From assembly GCA_035532835.1 (NCBI GenBank), contig DATKQG010000035.1:32493-96492 (forward strand): a stretch of DNA of 64,000 nucleotides, written 5' to 3'. The position numbers and the translations under genes are program-made. The notes under the pieces were generated by a model. It was not told the DNA's origin and made no database searches. It was given only the letters and a program-made list of their open reading frames with translations. The DNA is from Candidatus Dormiibacterota bacterium. Its GTDB lineage: Bacteria > Vulcanimicrobiota > Vulcanimicrobiia > Vulcanimicrobiales > Vulcanimicrobiaceae. This document shows, piece after piece, positions 35,854 to 44,621 of the stretch; position 1 is the stretch's first letter; the number at the start of each line of letters is the position of its first letter.

Positions 35854-36549
35854 ATGCGCTTGCTCCCCAGCCTGCCTCGCCGATCCTTTCTCGCCCGGAG
35901 CGGCCTCGCGCTGGCTGCCCTGGCCGGCTCCTCGGTCGGGTTCCCGTTTGAAGCGACGGCTATGCCCGATGCATCCAAAACCGCGCTCGAGAAGCTGATG
36001 GCCGGGAACGCCCGGTTCGTGGCCGATAAGGCGATATGCCCGCCGCTCACGGCCCGACGCCTGGAATTGGCCGAATCGCAGAACCCGTTTGCGATCCTCG
36101 TGAGTTGCTCCGACTCGCGCGTGCCGGTCGAGACGGTGTTCGATCAAATTCCCGGCAATATTTTCGGCATTCGCGAGGCGGGGAACGTCCTGGGTGACTT
36201 CGGCATCGGCTCGGTCGAATATTCGGTCGCCGTACTGAAATCGTCGTTGATCCTCGTTCTCGGCCATACCGACTGCGGTGCGGTGAAATCCGCCGTCAAG
36301 CACGTCAAGAGCGGCACCAACTATCCGGGACACATCCAGAGTATCGTCAACGCCATCGTTCCGGCCGTGAAGCAAAGCAAGAGCGCTCATGGGGACTGGA
36401 CCGAAAACGCCATCGAGCAGAACGTGCGCGATAACGTGACCAAGCTTTCAAGCCACTCGTCCATCGTAGCCGAGGCGGTCCGAGCGGGTACCCTGCATAT
36501 CGCGGGCGGGATCTATCACCTCGCGAGCGGGAAGGTCACGCTCCTGTAG
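35854..36549 (+). CDS. Tat-exported beta-class carbonic anhydrase
   Basis: Interconverts CO2 and bicarbonate. 231 aa. A twin-arginine leader (PRRSFLARSGLALAALAG) implies folded export across the membrane. Zinc ligands are in LVSCSDSRVP (Cys, Asp/Arg dyad) and GHTDCGAV (His, Cys); REAGNVLGDFGIGSVEYSV is family-typical. AAAGG precedes the ATG. It lies opposite to, and interrupts, the ribosomal protein genes rplA and rplJ. Confidence 0.94.
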   Translation: MRLLPSLPRRSFLARSGLALAALAGSSVGFPFEATAMPDASKTALEKLMAGNARFVADKAICPPLTARRLELAESQNPFAILVSCSDSRVPVETVFDQIPGNIFGIREAGNVLGDFGIGSVEYSVAVLKSSLILVLGHTDCGAVKSAVKHVKSGTNYPGHIQSIVNAIVPAVKQSKSAHGDWTENAIEQNVRDNVTKLSSHSSIVAEAVRAGTLHIAGGIYHLASGKVTLL

Positions 36550-36560
36550 GGCCTTTTATC

Positions 36561-36579
36561 TAAGTGCATTTTGCACTTA
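36561..36579. repeat. Perfect 8-bp inverted repeat after the carbonic anhydrase gene
   Basis: TAAGTGCA and TGCACTTA separated by TTT, 12 bp beyond the stop. AT-rich for this genome, no U-run after it; terminator or operator for the protease gene downstream. Confidence 0.45.
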
Positions 36580-36657
36580 TGACAAACGGCGGATCGCTGT
36601 AGAGTGAGATGAGGCGCACTGCGCCATTCTTTCAACGAGTGTGGAGGATCTCACTTC

Positions 36658-37896
36658 GTGCAGTATCGTTTTCGCATCATCGTGGCCGTCCTCGCGGCCT
36701 CCCTGCTGGCCGCGTGTAGCTCCGGCGGCCAGTCGGCGCTGCCACAGGCCGGCGCCGTCTCACAGTTGCCGACGGCACAAGCCAACACCGCGCAATCCTG
36801 TGCCACCCTTCTGCCGGGCGACAACGTCGTGTGCTACGCCATGTATCGCACCGACGTCGGCGGCGGCAATCCGAATGCCCCGGCCCAAGCACACCTTGCC
36901 GCGACGACGACTCCGGCCGGCTACGGGCCGTCGGATCTGCAATCGGCATACGCCCTGCCGTCCTCGACCGCCGGATCGGGGCAGACGGTCGCCATCGTCG
37001 ATGCGTACAACGATCCCAATGCGGCATCGGATCTCGCCGTCTACCGCTCGACCTACGGGCTGCCCCCGTGCACCGTTGCGAATGGCTGCTTCAAGCAGGT
37101 GAGCCAGAGCGGAAGCACCACGAAGCTGCCTCGGAATAACGGCGGCTGGGCTCAAGAAGAATCGCTCGACTTGGATATGGTCTCGGCAATCTGCCCGAAC
37201 TGCCACATCATCTTGGTTGAAGCAAGCTCGGCAACCAACGCCAATCTCGACACCGCGGTAAACGAAGCGGCGGCGCTGCACGCAACCGAGATCAGCAACA
37301 GTTACGGCGGCTCGGAGTCGGGCGCCACCAACTCCGCATACTCCCACGCCGGAATCATCATCACCGCGAGCGCCGGCGACTCCGGCACCGGCGCATCGCA
37401 GCCGTGTTCGTATGCAACGGTCGTCTGCGTCGGAGGCACCAGCCTTTCGCGCTCCAGCACGACCCGCGGATGGAGCGAGACCGCTTGGAGCGGGAGCGGA
37501 AGCGGCTGCAGCAAGTACGTCACTAAGCCCTCGTGGCAGACCGACAAGGGCTGCACGATGCGTTCCGAGGCCGACGTCTCGGCCGTGGCCGATCCCTATA
37601 CGGGCGTCGCGGTATACGATAGCTATGCCTATCAGGGCGCGTCCGGCTGGCTCGTGTTCGGCGGTACCAGCGTCTCCAGCCCGCTGACCGCATCGGTCTT
37701 CGCCCTGGCGGGCAATGCGTCGACGCAGAATGCCGCGCAAGGCATCTGGGCCCATGGCGGCACGTCTGCGCTCAACGATGTCACGAGCGGCAGCAATGGA
37801 ACCTGCTCGTCGTCGTATCTCTACATCTGCAACGCGGGCGTGGGTTACGATGGACCGACCGGCTGGGGAACCCCGAATGGCACCGCAGCCTTCTAA
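36658..37896 (+). CDS. Sedolisin-like (S53) lipoprotein serine protease
   Basis: 412 aa, GTG start with GGAGG 8-10 bp upstream. A lipobox (ASLLAACSS, Cys20) predicts a lipoprotein. The sedolisin catalytic set is readable: Glu167 and Asp171 in WAQEESLD, Asp241 in SAGDSG and Ser338 in GGTSVSSP. The large pro-domain usual in S53 precursors is missing; only about 85 residues precede the catalytic domain. It may act extracellularly, classically at acidic pH, though that is inference. Confidence 0.87.
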   Translation: MQYRFRIIVAVLAASLLAACSSGGQSALPQAGAVSQLPTAQANTAQSCATLLPGDNVVCYAMYRTDVGGGNPNAPAQAHLAATTTPAGYGPSDLQSAYALPSSTAGSGQTVAIVDAYNDPNAASDLAVYRSTYGLPPCTVANGCFKQVSQSGSTTKLPRNNGGWAQEESLDLDMVSAICPNCHIILVEASSATNANLDTAVNEAAALHATEISNSYGGSESGATNSAYSHAGIIITASAGDSGTGASQPCSYATVVCVGGTSLSRSSTTRGWSETAWSGSGSGCSKYVTKPSWQTDKGCTMRSEADVSAVADPYTGVAVYDSYAYQGASGWLVFGGTSVSSPLTASVFALAGNASTQNAAQGIWAHGGTSALNDVTSGSNGTCSSSYLYICNAGVGYDGPTGWGTPNGTAAF

Positions 37897-37918
37897 GTAC
37901 CCCGTTCCTCCGCGAACG

Positions 37919-37958
37919 AAAACGAGGGCCCCGCTTCTGCAAGCGGGGCCCTCGTTTT
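37919..37958. terminator. Bidirectional intrinsic terminator
   Basis: Perfect 18-bp inverted repeat with a CTGC loop; the arms end in AAAA on the left and TTTT on the right, so it can terminate both the protease transcript (+) and the rplK-rplA transcript (-), which converge here. Confidence 0.92.
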
Positions 37959-37974
37959 ATGATACGCGAGGTGG

Positions 37975-38676
37975 TTAGGCTGTGACTTTCACTCGGTTCG
38001 GATCGACTTTGACGCCCGGGCCCATCGTGCTCGCAAGCGTAACGCTCTTGAGGTAGGTGCCCTTCGCCGCCGCCGGTTTGGCGCGAACGATAGCATCCAT
38101 CAACGTGCTGACGTTCTCGAGCAGCTGCGCTTGATCGAAGCTCGCCTTGCCGACGATCGTGTGAATGATCCCGGTCTTATCGAGGCGGTACTCCACCTTA
38201 CCGGCTTTGATGTCGCGAATCGCATTGCCGACGTTGGCGGAGACGGTGCCGGCTTTCGGGTTCGGCATCTTCTGAGCGAGGATGCGTCCGAGCTCCTTAC
38301 CGACCGCCGCCATCATGTCCGGCGTCGCAACCGCAACGTCGAATTCGGTGAATCCGGCTTTGAGCTTGTCGATGAGATCCTGATCGCCGACGATATCTGC
38401 GCCGGCTTCTTGCGCCTCTTTGGCCTTATCGCCTTTGGCGAACGCGATGACGCGAACGGTGCGGCCGGTTCCGTGCGGGAGCAACACCGTGCCGCGCACG
38501 TTTTGGTCGCTCTTCTTCGGATCGACGCCTAAACGAATGTGCGCTTCGACCGTTTCGTTGAATTTCGCGTTGGCGTTCTTCTTGATCAGCTCGATAGCTT
38601 CGGCGATCGAGAAGAGCGCTTTTTTATCGATGCTCTCGGCGAGCTTATTGAATCGCTTTCCGTGATGCTGCGGCAT
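37975..38676 (-). CDS. rplA: 50S ribosomal protein L1
   Basis: Binds 23S rRNA at the L1 stalk and can repress its own mRNA. 233 aa. Motifs: [57 protein letters not shown] and [17 protein letters not shown]. Its ATG shares a base with the rplK stop. Confidence 0.98.
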   Translation of the reverse strand: MPQHHGKRFNKLAESIDKKALFSIAEAIELIKKNANAKFNETVEAHIRLGVDPKKSDQNVRGTVLLPHGTGRTVRVIAFAKGDKAKEAQEAGADIVGDQDLIDKLKAGFTEFDVAVATPDMMAAVGKELGRILAQKMPNPKAGTVSANVGNAIRDIKAGKVEYRLDKTGIIHTIVGKASFDQAQLLENVSTLMDAIVRAKPAAAKGTYLKSVTLASTMGPGVKVDPNRVKVTA

Positions 38677-39101
38677 TATTCAGCTACCTCCACACCCATC
38701 GAACGAGCGGTGCCGCCGATGATCTTCTTTGCGGCGTCCATATCGTTCGCATTGATGTCGGGCATCTTCACCTTGGCGATCTCTTCGAGCTGCGCTTGGG
38801 TCAGCTTGCCGACCTTATTGCGATTGGGCTCCTTGGAACCCGATTCGATTTTCAACGCCTGCTTGATGAGGAACGACGCCGGCGGCGTCTTGGTGATGAA
38901 CGTGAACGTGCGGTCTTCGTATGCCGTAATCTCGACCGGAATGATCATACCGACTTGCGACGCCGTACGCTCGTTGTACTGCTTGCAGAAGTCCATGATG
39001 TTCAGGGAGTACGGCCCGAGCGCCGGACCGACCGGCGGCGCGGGCGTCGCTTTGCCCGCAGGGAGTTGTAAACCGATCTTACCGGTAACTTTTTTGGCCA
39101 T
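38676..39101 (-). CDS. rplK: 50S ribosomal protein L11
   Basis: Part of the GTPase-associated centre, binding 23S rRNA helices 43-44. 141 aa. Markers: [42 protein letters not shown] and [25 protein letters not shown] ribosome-binding site. Follows nusG by about 95 bp. Confidence 0.98.
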   Translation of the reverse strand: MAKKVTGKIGLQLPAGKATPAPPVGPALGPYSLNIMDFCKQYNERTASQVGMIIPVEITAYEDRTFTFITKTPPASFLIKQALKIESGSKEPNRNKVGKLTQAQLEEIAKVKMPDINANDMDAAKKIIGGTARSMGVEVAE

Positions 39102-39196
39102 GATGTCTCCTTAGCGATGCAACGCAAATGCGCTGCTTCTGCCCCCGATTGCAATCTCGCGCGCCGGGGTCGTGCGCGCGAGAAAGGTTCGGCCGA

Positions 39197-39883
39197 CTAG
39201 ACTTTTTCGACCTGGAAGAACTCGAGTTCGACGGGCGTCTCGCGGCCGAAGATCGAGATCAACGCGCGCAGACGTTCCTTTTCCGGAGCGATCTCGTCCA
39301 CCACACCGGTGAAGTCGAAGAACGGGCCCGAGGTAACCTTGACGCGGTCGCCCTTGGCAAAGTCGATCTTGAGCTTGGGCGCTTCGATGCCCATCTGCTT
39401 GAGAATCGTCTTGACTTCTTTATCTTGAAGCGGCACCGGTTTCTCACCGGGGCCCGGGCTGCCGACGAAGCCGGTGACGCCCTGCGTGTTGCGCACGACG
39501 TACCACGACTGGTCGTCCATGATCATCTCGACCAAGACGTAGCCGGGGAACACTTTCTTCGGAGAGATCTTGCGCTTGCCGTCTTTGAACTCGACTTCGT
39601 CTTCCATCGGAACGAGCACGCGGAAGATCTTGTCCTGCATACCCATCGAATGAATACGGCGTTCGAGATTCGCCTTAACCTTATTTTCGTACCCGGAGTA
39701 GGTGTGAATCACGAACCAGTTCCGGTCATCCTTGGGAGTGGCCGGACGCGGGGCCGCAGCTTCGTGCGTTTCGGCGGACGCATCGAGTTCGGCTTCGGGA
39801 GTTTCGGGAGCCTGGAGCGTCGCGTCCGCGGCAGCCAGATCGGCCTCAAGGCCGACGTGTTCGTGCTGTTCGATCTCTGACAT
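39197..39883 (-). CDS. nusG: Transcription antitermination/elongation factor NusG
   Basis: Binds RNA polymerase and links it to Rho or ribosomes. 228 aa from ATG 39883 (a TTG three codons upstream is possible). An acidic, low-complexity N-terminal extension of about 50 residues precedes the NGN domain (WFVIHTYSGYENKVKANLERR, FPGYVLVEMIMDDQSWYVVRNT) and C-terminal KOW (GDRVKVTSGPFFDFTGVVDEI). Lies directly after secE. Confidence 0.97.
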   Translation of the reverse strand: MSEIEQHEHVGLEADLAAADATLQAPETPEAELDASAETHEAAAPRPATPKDDRNWFVIHTYSGYENKVKANLERRIHSMGMQDKIFRVLVPMEDEVEFKDGKRKISPKKVFPGYVLVEMIMDDQSWYVVRNTQGVTGFVGSPGPGEKPVPLQDKEVKTILKQMGIEAPKLKIDFAKGDRVKVTSGPFFDFTGVVDEIAPEKERLRALISIFGRETPVELEFFQVEKV

Positions 39884-39904
39884 AGTGTTCAACGTACTTC
39901 TTTT

Positions 39905-40159
39905 TTAGAAATTCTGCGGGTGAATCACGCTGAACACCCATCCGAAAAGCTGATCGGCGAGATACGTGAAGAGGCCGATGCCGACCACGAGCCCGATCGT
40001 CAGGATGGTTGCGGAGACCCATTCCTCTTGGGTGGGCCACGTTACGCGACGAAGTTCGGTGATGACGCCGCGGACAAAATCCTGGCCGCCGACCGCCTGC
40101 GCGCGTTTGCTCGCCGTCGATACGCTCCGGGTCATCGCACTCTTCTTCTGGTCGTTCAC
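39905..40159 (-). CDS. secE: Preprotein translocase subunit SecE
   Basis: Single-helix SecE type, 84 aa, GTG start. Conserved FVRGVITELRRVTWPTQEEW amphipathic helix, then the transmembrane segment (ATILTIGLVVGIGLFTYLAD). Sits between tRNA-Trp and nusG as in many bacteria. Confidence 0.96.
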   Translation of the reverse strand: MNDQKKSAMTRSVSTASKRAQAVGGQDFVRGVITELRRVTWPTQEEWVSATILTIGLVVGIGLFTYLADQLFGWVFSVIHPQNF

Positions 40160-40184
40160 CTAAACGTTGTCTCCTGGGAAAACT

Positions 40185-40260
40185 TGGCAGGGCGGACAGG
40201 ACTCGAACCTGCAACCGGTCGTTTTGGAGACGACAACTCTACCAATTGAGCTACCGCCCT
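40185..40260 (-). tRNA. tRNA-Trp (CCA anticodon)
   Basis: 76 nt cloverleaf: 7-bp acceptor AGGGCGG/CCGCCCT, D-loop AGCTCAATTGGTAGAG, anticodon loop CTCCAAA, T-arm GGTTCGAGTCC, discriminator G, with the 3' CCA encoded. Its position before secE matches other bacteria. Confidence 0.97.
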
Positions 40261-40264
40261 AGAG

Positions 40265-40325
40265 GGTTCGGCTGCGCCGAACCTTCACCGGCCCTAGGCC
40301 GGTCGTTCCTCGGCCTGCGGCCGGA
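40265..40325. repeat. Three consecutive triloop hairpins between rpmG and tRNA-Trp
   Basis: Perfect 8-bp stem with TGC loop (40265-40283), perfect 7-bp stem with CTA loop (40287-40303) and a 5-7-bp stem with TGC loop (40309-40325). Same style as the cluster at 12927-13006. Possibly guides processing between rpmG mRNA and the tRNA. Confidence 0.6.
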
Positions 40326-40357
40326 TGGTTACGGCGCTATGCCGGTCTATTGTATCG

Positions 40358-40522
40358 CTACTTGGTTTCGCGATGGGGTTTATGGCAGCGGCAGAAGCGG
40401 CAATATTTGCTCAGCTCCAACCGATCGGTCGTTTTCTGCTTGTTCTTCTGTGTATTGTAGTTGCGACGCTTGCACTCGGTACAGGCCATCACGACCATTA
40501 CGCGGTTCTCTTTTTTAGCCAT
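40358..40522 (-). CDS. rpmG: 50S ribosomal protein L33 (zinc-ribbon form)
   Basis: Short 54-aa gene read directly from the minus strand, starting [17 protein letters not shown] at ATG 40522. Two CxxC pairs (CTEC and CRFC) form the zinc-binding C+ type of L33; the rest ([20 protein letters not shown]) is standard. It precedes tRNA-Trp-secE-nusG as in Firmicutes. Confidence 0.96.
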   Translation of the reverse strand: MAKKENRVMVVMACTECKRRNYNTQKNKQKTTDRLELSKYCRFCRCHKPHRETK

Positions 40523-40631
40523 CTACTTCCCACGAACATGAAATAAACGGACCGGCGGTCCGTTCGGCAACCTATGCTATCACATGGCTTTTCCCAGCGC
40601 AACCGGGTTCCCGCCACGCCCGGGCGAGATC

Positions 40632-40705
40632 TGCGACCGAGTGGAATCGAACCACCAACCTGTCCTTTAGGAGAGGACCGCTCTATCCTATTGAGCTACG
40701 GCCGC
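40632..40705 (-). tRNA. tRNA-Arg (CCT anticodon)
   Basis: 74 nt: acceptor GCGGCCG/CGGTCGC with one G-T pair, anticodon stem GTCCT/AGGAC around loop CTCCTAA, T-arm GGTTCGATTCC, discriminator A. Unlike the other tRNAs here the CCA end is not encoded. Confidence 0.94.
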
Positions 40706-40730
40706 ACGCGGCTCCCGCAATCTGCTACGC

Positions 40731-42302
40731 CTAGCGGACGTCCCAGGCCTCCGCCGCCACGGGATATTCGAGCATGTTCCGGGCAAAGCCGTGGACGTGC
40801 CCCGAGAGGGCATCGAAGTCGAGTAAATCGTTAAGGGGAACGATCGGCCGCTCGGTCGCTATCGAGCGCTGCATCGCCACGAAGTCCGCCCTGCGGCGTT
40901 CCTCGCTGCCGGTCGTAGCCTGATCGGCGTACAGCGCATCGAAGGCGGGGTCGCAGAACCGAGCGATGTTGTTTCCGTCGGGCCCGATTTGGCCGCACGC
41001 AAAGACCACCGACTGCTCGGGGTCGGACCCGCCGATGAACCCGTCCGCCGATATGCCGAATCGGCCGCTCCGAACGGGTCCGCTGGGGGCGTTGAACGTC
41101 GCCGTCGGGTAGGATTTGATCGTGGTTTGGATGCCGGCGGCGGCGAGCTGGCGCTGGACGATGGGCTCGATGCCGGCCAATGGCCCCGGTTCGGTGACGA
41201 AGAGGAGCCGCAGCGGTTTGCCCGCCTTTACTCGCACGCCGTGCACGAGGCGCCAGCCGGCCCGATCGAGCAACCGGCCGGCGCGGACGAGATTCTGATG
41301 CGGCGGAGCGAGATGCGCGTCGAACCCCGCCATGACCGGCGGAATGAAGCTGGCGGCCCGGGGGAAGAGCCCGTGGTACCTGCGCTCGATCTCGCCGACG
41401 TCGAGCGCCCGCGCGATCGCTCGGCGGACCAGCGGGTCGGCGGTCGGGCCGGAGCCGCTCTGCAGCGTCAGCCACATGACGCCGTTGAGCGGGGTGCGAA
41501 GCACGCGAATACCGGGCAGCGCTCGGGCTTGGGAGACTTGATCGGCATCGAGCATCATCGTATCGACTCCGCCCGTCCGTAGTGCGACGAACGTCGAGTC
41601 GATGTCGGGCATCATCTCCAGCACGATGCGATCGAGCTTCGGACGCGGCCGAAAGTAGGGGTTGCGTTCTAGGACGATTCGCCCGCCGCGCTGCCAGTGC
41701 GTCACGCGAAAGGGTCCCGTCCCGAACGCATGGTCCTCCCAAGGCGCGTGGGAGAGATCGGTCGACGCAAACGCATGCGCGGGAAGGATCCCAAAGGCAA
41801 AGTCCGATTCCGCGAAGAGTTCGCGAACGGCCGCATTCCAGCGTCGTTTAAGGGTGATGACGACGGTGTGCGCATCGGGTGTGCGAAGGGATGCGATGCG
41901 TCGGTATGCGTCTTGCGAGAGGACGGGGTTGCGCGCATCTAAGATCGCTCGCAGGGTAAACGCGACGTCGGCCGACGTGAAGGGCACGCCGTCGGCAAAA
42001 CGCACGTTGCGTCGCAAGCGGTAACGAATCGTGAGGCCGTCCTTCGAGATGTCTCCGTTAGCGCGCGTCGGTACGCGGCGTGCCAAAATCGGCACCAAGC
42101 GGTTGCGCGCATCCAGCCCCACCAGCGTCTGCGTTACGAGCAGATCGTAACCGATCGTCGTTTGATCGTGCGCTAACAACGGGTTGAGGGAGGCCGGATC
42201 CGATGCATCGGCAATCCGCAGCACGTGCGGTTGGAAGGCCGGCCGCGCACTACAGCCGGCGAACGCCAGGAGTATCGCACCAAACCACGCGATATGCCGC
42301 AT
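40731..42302 (-). CDS. Peptide/nickel-type (SBP family 5) solute-binding lipoprotein
   Basis: 523 aa from ATG 42302. Lipobox LAFAGCSA predicts a lipid-anchored receptor. Family landmarks: SDPASLNPLLAHDQTT, YRLRRNVRFADGVPFTSADVAFTL, PWEDHAFGTGPFRVTHWQRGG and IVLERNPYF. Such proteins feed oligopeptide/opine/metal importers, but no permease or ATPase gene is adjacent, so the ligand and partner transporter are unknown. Divergent from the polyketide synthase across 57 bp; tRNA-Arg lies just downstream. Confidence 0.87.
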   Translation of the reverse strand: MRHIAWFGAILLAFAGCSARPAFQPHVLRIADASDPASLNPLLAHDQTTIGYDLLVTQTLVGLDARNRLVPILARRVPTRANGDISKDGLTIRYRLRRNVRFADGVPFTSADVAFTLRAILDARNPVLSQDAYRRIASLRTPDAHTVVITLKRRWNAAVRELFAESDFAFGILPAHAFASTDLSHAPWEDHAFGTGPFRVTHWQRGGRIVLERNPYFRPRPKLDRIVLEMMPDIDSTFVALRTGGVDTMMLDADQVSQARALPGIRVLRTPLNGVMWLTLQSGSGPTADPLVRRAIARALDVGEIERRYHGLFPRAASFIPPVMAGFDAHLAPPHQNLVRAGRLLDRAGWRLVHGVRVKAGKPLRLLFVTEPGPLAGIEPIVQRQLAAAGIQTTIKSYPTATFNAPSGPVRSGRFGISADGFIGGSDPEQSVVFACGQIGPDGNNIARFCDPAFDALYADQATTGSEERRRADFVAMQRSIATERPIVPLNDLLDFDALSGHVHGFARNMLEYPVAAEAWDVR

Positions 42303-42359
42303 CCGTTCGGTACTTTCGCGACGTCGAGGCGAACCCTGGCGCGCGTGGAACCACCGCCC

Positions 42360-43421
42360 ATGGAGCACCATCCTCGCCTTCTCGCCATCGCGACCGCCGT
42401 ACCGCCGTTCGAACTCGATCAGGACGATGTTACGCAACGGGTCAACGCTCAGTTTGGGAGCCGCTCGTCGAGCATCGGACGCCTGCTGCCTGTCTTTGCG
42501 AACACCGGCATCGAGCGCCGCTTCTCATGCGTGCCGATCGAGTGGTATTACGAGCCCCACGATTGGACCGATCGCAACACGCTCTACATCGAATCCGCGC
42601 TCGCGTTGCTCGAATCGGCAGCGAACCGGGCTCTCGAGGAGGCGGCACTACGCATCGAAGATATCGACGCGCTCGTCGTGGTCTCCACGACGGGGATCGC
42701 GACGCCTAGCCTGGACGCGCGCTTGATCGAGCGCATGGGCTTCCGACGCACGTGCAAACGCTTGCCGATCTTCGGCCTGGGCTGTGCGGGCGGGGCCTTG
42801 GGCTTGGCCCGCGCAGCCGACGTCGCTCGCGCAAATCCCGGGACGCGCGTACTCTTGCTGGTCGTCGAACTCTGCGCGCTCTGGTTCAGGCGTGACGATT
42901 TCTCCAAGAGCAATATCGTCGCAACGGCGCTCTTCTCCGACGGTGCCGGGGCGGCGATTCTCAGTACGACCGGCGAAGGCCCCGCGATCGTCGCGAGCGG
43001 CGAGTACACGTTTGCGCAAACGCTCGACGTGATGGGATGGGAAGTCGAAAACGAAGGAATGAAAGCGATCTTTTCACGCGACATTCCGGCGTTGGTCGAG
43101 ACCGAATTCGGCCGCGTATTGGATGACTTTCTCGCTCCGCTCGGGCGTTCGCGTGCCGGCGTCACACAGTTGCTCGCGCATCCGGGCGGCGCGAAAGTGA
43201 TCGAAGCGCTCGAGCACGTCTTCGGCCTAGCTCCGGGAGCATTGGTCGATTCGCGCGAGATCCTGCGTTCGTACGGAAACATGTCCGCAGCCACGGTGAT
43301 GTTCGTCGTCGAGCGCGCGATGCGGCGCGGCGCATTAACGCCGGAGCGCTGCGGGCACACGCTGGTCAGCGCGATGGGACCGGGCTTTACCGCAGCGTTC
43401 ACGCTCCTCGAATACCCATGA
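42360..43421 (+). CDS. Type III polyketide synthase (chalcone/alkylpyrone synthase-like)
   Basis: 353 aa from ATG 42360. The Cys-His-Asn triad is readable: Cys in IFGLGCAGGALGLARA, His in LLAHPGGAKVIEAL and Asn in SYGNMSAATV; the C-terminal GPGFTAAFTLLEY matches the GxGFGPG-type loop. Microbial relatives condense fatty acyl starters with malonyl-CoA to alkylpyrones or alkylresorcinols. The next gene, a membrane methyltransferase, fits the SrsA-SrsB/BpsA-BpsB pairing. Confidence 0.9.
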   Translation: MEHHPRLLAIATAVPPFELDQDDVTQRVNAQFGSRSSSIGRLLPVFANTGIERRFSCVPIEWYYEPHDWTDRNTLYIESALALLESAANRALEEAALRIEDIDALVVVSTTGIATPSLDARLIERMGFRRTCKRLPIFGLGCAGGALGLARAADVARANPGTRVLLLVVELCALWFRRDDFSKSNIVATALFSDGAGAAILSTTGEGPAIVASGEYTFAQTLDVMGWEVENEGMKAIFSRDIPALVETEFGRVLDDFLAPLGRSRAGVTQLLAHPGGAKVIEALEHVFGLAPGALVDSREILRSYGNMSAATVMFVVERAMRRGALTPERCGHTLVSAMGPGFTAAFTLLEYP

Positions 43422-43927
43422 TCGCGGCGCTGGCGCTCGTCGCATTCGTGGCCGTGCAACGCGGCGTCGAGCTTTTCTATGCGCGGCGCAATACCCGCCG
43501 GCTCCTTGCGGCCGGCGGCGTCGAAGCCGGCGCCGAGCACTATCCGCTCTTCATCTTGCTGCACGCAAGCTGGCTGATCGCTCTGCTGGCGTATCTGCCC
43601 CGATCCGTCGAGCCGAACGGCTGGCTCGTCGCCGTTTTTTTCGCGCTTCAAGGCCTGCGCGTTTGGGCGATTCGAAGCCTTGGGCCGTTCTGGACGACGC
43701 GGCTCATCACGGTTCCCGGCGCCCCGCTGGTGCGCCGCGGCCCATACCGTTTCATCCGCCACCCTAACTACGTGGTGGTCGCCGGCGAGATCGCGGTACT
43801 TCCGCTCGCGCTCGGGGAACCGTGGGTCGCTCTGGGCTTTTCCCTTTTGAACGCGGGCCTGCTAGCCGTTCGCATCCGTAAAGAGGACGACACCCTCTCG
43901 GAACGCCAATCAACCGAGCATGCGTAA
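43418..43927 (+). CDS. Isoprenylcysteine carboxyl methyltransferase-family membrane protein
   Basis: 169 aa integral membrane methyltransferase with about four helices (ALALVAFVAVQRGVELFYA, LFILLHASWLIALLAYLP, WLVAVFFALQGLRVWAIRSL, VVVAGEIAVLPLALG). The SAM-binding GPYRFIRHPNYVVV motif and terminal RIRKEDDTL identify the ICMT/PEMT family. Overlaps the type III synthase stop by 4 bp, so it most likely O-methylates the polyketide, as BpsB/SrsB do (inference). Confidence 0.9.
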   Translation: MIAALALVAFVAVQRGVELFYARRNTRRLLAAGGVEAGAEHYPLFILLHASWLIALLAYLPRSVEPNGWLVAVFFALQGLRVWAIRSLGPFWTTRLITVPGAPLVRRGPYRFIRHPNYVVVAGEIAVLPLALGEPWVALGFSLLNAGLLAVRIRKEDDTLSERQSTEHA

Positions 43928-44618
43928 TGCTTACTCGCTCCTGACCGCCGGCCTTTGCCTCTCGCTCGTGCTGGCACTTGCCGGCCCCCTATCGGCGGCG
44001 CCCGGCGCCCCGGTCGCGCTGAACTCGTGCAGCTTGATGTATTCGAGTACCGACAGCATCGCGAGCCAAATCGTCGGCCTCGACGCGCAGTTCACCAACG
44101 AGTCCTCAAAGACCGCAACCGTGGTGAACATCGCCACCTCGATCAACGGCCAGAACAGCGTTATCCGCGACGTCGGGTCGTTTGCTCCCGGCATAGAAAT
44201 CCATCACCGCTACAAGGCGGGAGGCGGGCAGTTCGCGCTTCCCTCGGTGCTTCAACAACTCTTCGGCAAGCCCGCGGTGCAGTGTACGATCGCATCGGTA
44301 CGGTTCGAAGATGGATCGATGTGGCCGAGCGCGGCCGGCCAACCGGCGGCGGCGACGACGAGCGCCATCCTCACGCAGCCGACGGCGCTACAGTTGCACG
44401 GAACCGGTGCGGCGCATGCACGATTGGCACTCGCAACGTCCGCAGCCCAAGTCTCGTCGAATAGCGATTGCGGCGGAGTTGCGTCGGTTACCGTCGTCGC
44501 GTCTACGGCGGCCGATTTGGCGCTCGAGATCACGCCGCTCGGGGGCGGCACATGCACGATCGCTCTGCGTGACGCTAGCGGCAACACCGCGACGATTCCG
44601 GTTAGCGTTACGCCGTAA
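43920..44618 (+). CDS. Secreted protein of unknown function
   Basis: 232 aa with a clear signal peptide (LLTAGLCLSLVLALAGPLSA). The mature part is Ser/Thr/Ala-rich with predicted beta strands and four cysteines (CSLMYSS, VQCTIA, DCGGVAS, GTCTIAL), suggesting two disulfides. The C-terminal SVTVVASTAADLALEITPLGGG...ATIPVSVTP looks Ig-like. It overlaps the methyltransferase gene by 8 bp, so it is co-expressed with the polyketide pair. Family not recognised. Confidence 0.7.
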   Translation: MRNAYSLLTAGLCLSLVLALAGPLSAAPGAPVALNSCSLMYSSTDSIASQIVGLDAQFTNESSKTATVVNIATSINGQNSVIRDVGSFAPGIEIHHRYKAGGGQFALPSVLQQLFGKPAVQCTIASVRFEDGSMWPSAAGQPAAATTSAILTQPTALQLHGTGAAHARLALATSAAQVSSNSDCGGVASVTVVASTAADLALEITPLGGGTCTIALRDASGNTATIPVSVTP

Positions 44619-44621
44619 CGC

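Noticed and set aside
35749..36390. 213-codon minus-strand frame
   Set aside because: Antisense to the carbonic anhydrase, which has a Tat leader, zinc ligands and a ribosome-binding site.
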